Positions 60,231 through 64,000 of a stretch of DNA of 64,000 nucleotides are shown here, one piece after another. The stretch covers positions 32,443-96,442 of the forward strand of contig JAFEEG010000044.1 in assembly GCA_018241225.1 (NCBI GenBank), given 5' to 3'. Position numbers and translations under genes: made by a program. The notes under the pieces were generated by a model that saw only the letters and a list, made by a program, of their open reading frames with translations, was not told where the DNA came from and searched no databases. Numbering within the stretch: the stretch's first letter is position 1; every line of letters starts with the position of its first letter. This DNA comes from Pseudomonadota bacterium. GTDB taxonomy: Bacteria > Pseudomonadota > Gammaproteobacteria > Burkholderiales > Burkholderiaceae_C.

Positions 60231-61438
60231 GCGGTCTCCTTCTTGGTGGGGGGGGCGTTGAGGAATTGCTCGGCCAGTTGAACCCACATGGTGGCGCCCA
60301 GCGGGATCAGGCCATCGTTGAAGTCGTAGCTGGCGTTGTGCAGCGTGCAGGGGCCCGCGCCGTGGTGCATGTCGCGGTGCGTGCCGTCGCCGTTGCCGAT
60401 CCAGGCGTAGGCGCCGGGCTTGGCCTGCAGCATGAAGGAGAAGTCCTCGGCCGTCATGGCGCCGATTTGCGGCAGCACGTTGTCTTCGCCCACGATGCCG
60501 GCCATGACGCGGCGCGCGAAGTTGGCCTCGGCCTCGGTGTTGATGGTGGGCGGGTAGGTGCGCACGAACTCGAAATCCAGCTGCGCACCGTGCGCGGCGC
60601 AGATGCCTTCGGCGATTTCCTTCATGCGCCGCTCGATCAGGTCGAGCACCTCCAGCGTGAAGGTGCGCACCGTGCCCTTGAGCTCGCAGTTGTCGGGCGT
60701 GACGGTGGGCGCCTCGCCGGCATGGAACATGGTGACCGAGATCACGCCGGCCTCGGTGGGCTTCATGTTGCGCGTGAGGATGGTCTGGAAGGCCTGCACC
60801 ATCTCCGCGCCAATGGGCACCGGGTCGATGCTGGTGTGCGGCAGCGCCGCATGGCCGCCCTTGCCGCGGATGGTGATGTGGAACTGGTTGCTCGACGCCA
60901 TCACCGGCCCCGGGCTCACGGCAAACTCGCCGGCCTTCATGCCCGGCCAGTTGTGCATGCCGAACACGGCTTGCATGGGGAACTTGTCGAACAGCCCGTC
61001 CTTGATCATTTCGCGGGCACCGCCGCCGCCTTCTTCGGCGGGCTGGAAGATGAGGTAGACCGTGCCGTCGAAGTTGCGATGCTTCGACAGATGCTGCGCT
61101 GCAGCGAGAAGCATGGCGGTATGGCCGTCGTGGCCGCAGGCGTGCATCTTTCCGTGGATCTTGCTGGCGTGCGCAAAGGTGTTGAGCTCGGTCACCGGCA
61201 GCGCGTCCATGTCGGCTCGCAGGCCCACGGCGCGCGGGCTCGTCCCGTTTTTCACGATTCCCACCACGCCGGTGGTGCCCATGCCCCGGTGAATGGGAAT
61301 GCCCCATTCGGTGAGCTTGGAGGCCACCAGGTCGGCGGTTCGCACTTCTTCGTAGCACAGCTCGGGATGGGCATGAATTTCACGTCGAAGCGTGGCGATG
61401 CCCGGCGCCTGCTCGACGAGCGAGTCGATCAATTTCAT
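60227..61438 (-). CDS. M20 family amidohydrolase (hippurate hydrolase-like)
   Basis: A 403-residue metallopeptidase. Metal motifs are AVGLRADMDALPVTE, HACGHDGHTAMLLAAAQHL (H-x-C-G-H-D-x-H) and FQPAEEGGGGARE. The start MKLIDSLVEQAPGIATLRRE matches the HipO/AmaB group, which removes acyl groups from amino acids. Possible pairing with the DUF2817 gene suggests a joint peptide or N-acyl amino acid utilisation unit. Confidence 0.88.
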   Translation of the reverse strand: MKLIDSLVEQAPGIATLRREIHAHPELCYEEVRTADLVASKLTEWGIPIHRGMGTTGVVGIVKNGTSPRAVGLRADMDALPVTELNTFAHASKIHGKMHACGHDGHTAMLLAAAQHLSKHRNFDGTVYLIFQPAEEGGGGAREMIKDGLFDKFPMQAVFGMHNWPGMKAGEFAVSPGPVMASSNQFHITIRGKGGHAALPHTSIDPVPIGAEMVQAFQTILTRNMKPTEAGVISVTMFHAGEAPTVTPDNCELKGTVRTFTLEVLDLIERRMKEIAEGICAAHGAQLDFEFVRTYPPTINTEAEANFARRVMAGIVGEDNVLPQIGAMTAEDFSFMLQAKPGAYAWIGNGDGTHRDMHHGAGPCTLHNASYDFNDGLIPLGATMWVQLAEQFLNAPPTKKETA

Positions 61439-61533
61439 GGGAGACAGTCTAGTGCAGCGTCTTGATCGAGGTGCCCTTGAAAGCCCCAACCTGCCTCCTC
61501 TTGAGTAGGGATGACACGGCGAGTTGGCCGACA

Positions 61534-62754
61534 ATGGGCCGCATGCCCCATCAACTCTCCACGCGCGCCCTGGAAATGGCCCAGACCCTGGTGCGCATGA
61601 ACACCGTGAGCACCAACAGCAACCTGGAGCTCATCGACTATGCGCAGGGTCACCTGAATGCCCTGGGCGTGCGCAGCCGCCTGACCTGGAACGCCGACAA
61701 GACCAAGGTCAACCTGTTCGCCACGCTGGGCGATGGCAAGTCCTCCGGCATCATCCTCTCGGGCCACACCGACACCGTCCCCTGGGACGGCCAGGCATGG
61801 ACCGTGGACCCGCTGTCGGGCAGCGTGCAGGACTGGCCAGCCGAAGAAGGCCGCGGCGGTCATGCGGAGCAGATCGGCCCGCGCCTGTACGGACGCGGCA
61901 GCGCCGATATGAAGGCTTTCATTGCGGTGGCACTGGCCAATGCCGAGCGCTTCCTGGAAAGCGAGTCGCCCTTTGCGGTGCACCTGGCCTTCAGCTACGA
62001 CGAAGAGGTGGGCTGCTTCGGTGTGCGCGAGCTCATTGCCGACATGAAGGACGCCGGCGTGAACCCGGTGGCCTGCATCGTGGGCGAGCCGACAAACATG
62101 GTGCCGGCCATTGCCCACAAGGGCGTGTACCGCTGGCGCTGCTGCGTGCGCGGGAAAGAGGCGCATTCGTCGCTCACGCCGCAGTCGGTCAATGCCATCG
62201 AGATGGCCGCGCGCATGGTGGGCAAGGTGCGGGACATGGCCGAAGGCTTCGAAGAGAACGAGGCGCGCTACGAGGGCTTCGACGTGCCCTTCAGCACCGC
62301 CAGCGTGGGCCAGTTCCATGGAGGCATTGCCGACAACGTGGTGCCGCGCGACGCGGAGTTTCGCTACGAATTCCGAAACCTGCCCACGGCCGATGCGCTG
62401 GCCATGCAAAAGGAAGTGCTGGCCCATGCGCGCAAGCTCGAAACCGGCATGAAGAAGGTGGCGCCCGATGCGGGCATCAGCTTCGAGACCATCTGCGAGA
62501 TCCCCAGCTTCCTGGGCTCGGCGCGTGACCCAGTTACCCGGCTGGCACAGCGGCTGTCGGGAAATTCGGACACAACGCTCGTGGCCTTTGGCACCGAGGC
62601 AGGCCTGTTCAAGAACGCCGGCATTCCCACGGTGGTGTGCGGGCCGGGCAGCATCACCCAGGCGCACCAGCCCGACGAATACGTCACGCTCGACCAGCTG
62701 GCCCGCTGCGAAGTCTTCATGCGCGGCCTGGCGTTGGCGCGCGAACTGGGCTGA
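61534..62754 (+). CDS. argE: Acetylornithine deacetylase (ArgE-type M20 peptidase)
   Basis: About 406 residues. Metal-site motifs: LSGHTDTVPWDGQAWTVDPL, LYGRGSADMKAFIA and FSYDEEVGCFGVRELI. The C-terminal QAHQPDEYVTLDQL completes the ArgE/DapE pattern. It removes the acetyl group of N-acetylornithine in arginine synthesis; promiscuous M20 relatives exist, so confidence is moderate. Start at 61534 (MGRMPHQ) or 61543; neither has a strong ribosome site. Divergent from the M20 gene. Confidence 0.82.
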   Translation: MGRMPHQLSTRALEMAQTLVRMNTVSTNSNLELIDYAQGHLNALGVRSRLTWNADKTKVNLFATLGDGKSSGIILSGHTDTVPWDGQAWTVDPLSGSVQDWPAEEGRGGHAEQIGPRLYGRGSADMKAFIAVALANAERFLESESPFAVHLAFSYDEEVGCFGVRELIADMKDAGVNPVACIVGEPTNMVPAIAHKGVYRWRCCVRGKEAHSSLTPQSVNAIEMAARMVGKVRDMAEGFEENEARYEGFDVPFSTASVGQFHGGIADNVVPRDAEFRYEFRNLPTADALAMQKEVLAHARKLETGMKKVAPDAGISFETICEIPSFLGSARDPVTRLAQRLSGNSDTTLVAFGTEAGLFKNAGIPTVVCGPGSITQAHQPDEYVTLDQLARCEVFMRGLALARELG

Positions 62755-62771
62755 GCACCAACCCCAAGCCA

Positions 62772-64000
62772 ATGGCGCCGGCGCAGCAGGACTTGCAGGC
62801 CAAGCGCCTGTCGCGCATGAAGCGCATCGCGCTGGGCCTGTTGGGCCTGGCCGCCTGCGTATATGCCATTGCCACCGCCATGGACGCCAGGCACGCTGCC
62901 TGGGGCTATGTTGCCGCCTTTGCCGAGTCGGCTATGGTGGGCGCCATTGCCGACTGGTTCGCCGTGGTGGCGCTGTTCCGCCATCCGCTGGGGCTGCCCA
63001 TTCCGCACACGGCCATCATTCCGCAGAACAAGTCGCGCATCGGGGCCAACCTGGCGGGCTTCATCTGCAACAACTTCCTGTCCACGCCGCAGGTGCTGGC
63101 CAAGCTGGAGCAGTTCGACCCGGCCGGCCGGCTGGCGCAATGGCTGGCCCAGCCGGGCAACGGCCAGCAGCTGGGGCGCCTGGGCGTGACGGCAACGCGC
63201 TACGGCCTATCGGCCTTCGACGATGAGCGGGTGCGCGCCTTTTTGGGCCAGGCGGCGGCGGCAGGCCTGGCCAAAGTGGACTTGTCGAGCCTGGCTGGCC
63301 AGTCGCTGGAGGCGCTGACCGAAGGCGGGCGCCACCAGGCATTGCTGGACGACGTGCTGCAGCAGGTGGCCTCGCTGGTGGAGGGCGAGACGGTGCAGGA
63401 GCACATTACCGACGCCATCGCCCGTGAGGTTAAGGCGCTGCGCTACGTGGGCCTAGACCAGGTGGCGGCACGGCTAGCCACGCGTAAGGTGGTGTCGGTG
63501 GTGGCCAACACGCTGGGCGACCTGGCGGCGCAGCCCGACCACCCGCTGCGCCAGCGTTTCGATGCCTTTACCCGCGAGTTCATCAACCGACTTCAACACG
63601 ATCCTGGCTTCCAGGCACGCGGCGAGAAGCTGCGCGCCGACCTGCTGGCGCATCCAGCCCTCGGCCGCTACCTGCACGGCCTGTGGGGCGAGTTGCTCGG
63701 CTGGCTGCATGCGGATCTGCTGCGGCCCGAATCCTCTGTCGGCGCTCGCATCTCGGACCTGGTGCAGAGGCTTGGCGAGCGGCTGTCGGCTGACGCGTCG
63801 ATGCGCCGCTGGATCAACGAGCAGATCGCCGCCGCCGCGCCGCTGGCCATTGAGCGCTACCGCGAGGACATCCGCCGCTACATCGTGGAGCGCGTGGATG
63901 CCTGGAACACGAGTGAGATGACGGGTGAGCTGGAGCGGAACGTGGGCCGTGACCTGCAGTTCATCCGTATCAACGGCACGCTGGTGGGCGGGCTGGTGGG
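62772..64000 (+). CDS. DUF445 membrane protein, 5' part
   Basis: About 409 codons in the window; the gene runs off the right edge. Near the N-terminus are two hydrophobic segments: LGLLGLAACVYAIATAM and VAAFAESAMVGAIADWFAVV (DUF445 signature A-I-A-D-W-F-A-V-V-A-L-F), followed by PLGLPIPHTAIIPQNKSRIG. The remaining length is helical. The family is of unknown function. It starts 17 bp after argE and may share its transcript. Confidence 0.88.
   Translation, partial: MAPAQQDLQAKRLSRMKRIALGLLGLAACVYAIATAMDARHAAWGYVAAFAESAMVGAIADWFAVVALFRHPLGLPIPHTAIIPQNKSRIGANLAGFICNNFLSTPQVLAKLEQFDPAGRLAQWLAQPGNGQQLGRLGVTATRYGLSAFDDERVRAFLGQAAAAGLAKVDLSSLAGQSLEALTEGGRHQALLDDVLQQVASLVEGETVQEHITDAIAREVKALRYVGLDQVAARLATRKVVSVVANTLGDLAAQPDHPLRQRFDAFTREFINRLQHDPGFQARGEKLRADLLAHPALGRYLHGLWGELLGWLHADLLRPESSVGARISDLVQRLGERLSADASMRRWINEQIAAAAPLAIERYREDIRRYIVERVDAWNTSEMTGELERNVGRDLQFIRINGTLVGGLV

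Overview
The window is a 64 kb stretch of high-GC, gene-dense chromosome. Gene content points to a betaproteobacterium of the Comamonadaceae type (Variovorax, Acidovorax or Ramlibacter relatives): branched-chain-type ABC uptake operons, TRAP transporters, many acyl-CoA enzymes, DUF4124 and DUF3820 proteins, a NodIJ-like exporter and a type III pantothenate kinase. I see no rRNA, tRNA, CRISPR array, integrase or intact insertion sequence, so this looks like core or semi-core chromosome with a few decaying loci.

Layout. 1-1112: the start of a 3-hydroxyacyl-CoA dehydrogenase, then a HigBA-like toxin-antitoxin pair whose toxin is frameshifted but whose operator is intact. 1113-10028: purT, then an AraC-type regulator followed by a same-strand operon livH-livM-livG-livF, an AMP-forming acyl-CoA ligase and a solute-binding protein, which together look like uptake plus CoA activation of a carboxylic acid. 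10039-17315: a LysR regulator divergent from an MFS carrier, a Na+/H+ antiporter, a PhyH-family dioxygenase, a second MFS carrier and an aminoglycoside-phosphotransferase-like kinase. 17316-20381: a poorly coding stretch with small ORFs, a GNAT enzyme, an FHA protein, a broken M30-like metallopeptidase and a 49-residue lipoprotein. 20463-28947: a caspase-like protein, a lipoprotein, gabD, several small cytosolic proteins, an MFS carrier and a DUF4124 protein.

27778-34782 is one long minus-strand catabolic operon: carboxyltransferase, biotin carboxylase, SDR and two acyl-CoA dehydrogenases. This set resembles acyclic-terpene (atu) or leucine/isovalerate (liu) pathways; I favour a geranyl-CoA-carboxylase-like system. 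35042-40158: a TonB-C lipoprotein with a probable indel, a membrane-anchored polysaccharide deacetylase, a DedA-rhodanese fusion, and an ECF42-type sigma factor overlapping a CopD-like membrane protein. 40262-45640: an esterase, a methyltransferase, a CusF-like protein, an MDR oxidoreductase, a YvlD-like membrane protein and the NodIJ-like exporter.

45726-48421 is a compact module: a cytochrome P450 and a small ABM-domain protein divergent from an ArsR-type regulator, with overlapping palindromes between them. 48415-53736 has amn, gor and a FecR-domain protein with a roughly 250-residue Gln-rich tail. 53794-58221 is a TRAP transporter (dctP-dctQ-dctM) with a hairpin between dctP and dctQ, divergent from a rhodanese. 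58366-64000 has coaX, an M14/DUF2817 and M20 hydrolase pair, an argE-like deacetylase and the start of a DUF445 membrane protein.

I found no single system that I can call undescribed. The most interesting leads are the P450-ABM-ArsR module, the Gln-rich FecR protein, the caspase-like protein beside a dead metallopeptidase, the deacetylase/DedA-rhodanese pair, and the ECF42 sigma factor coupled to a membrane protein.
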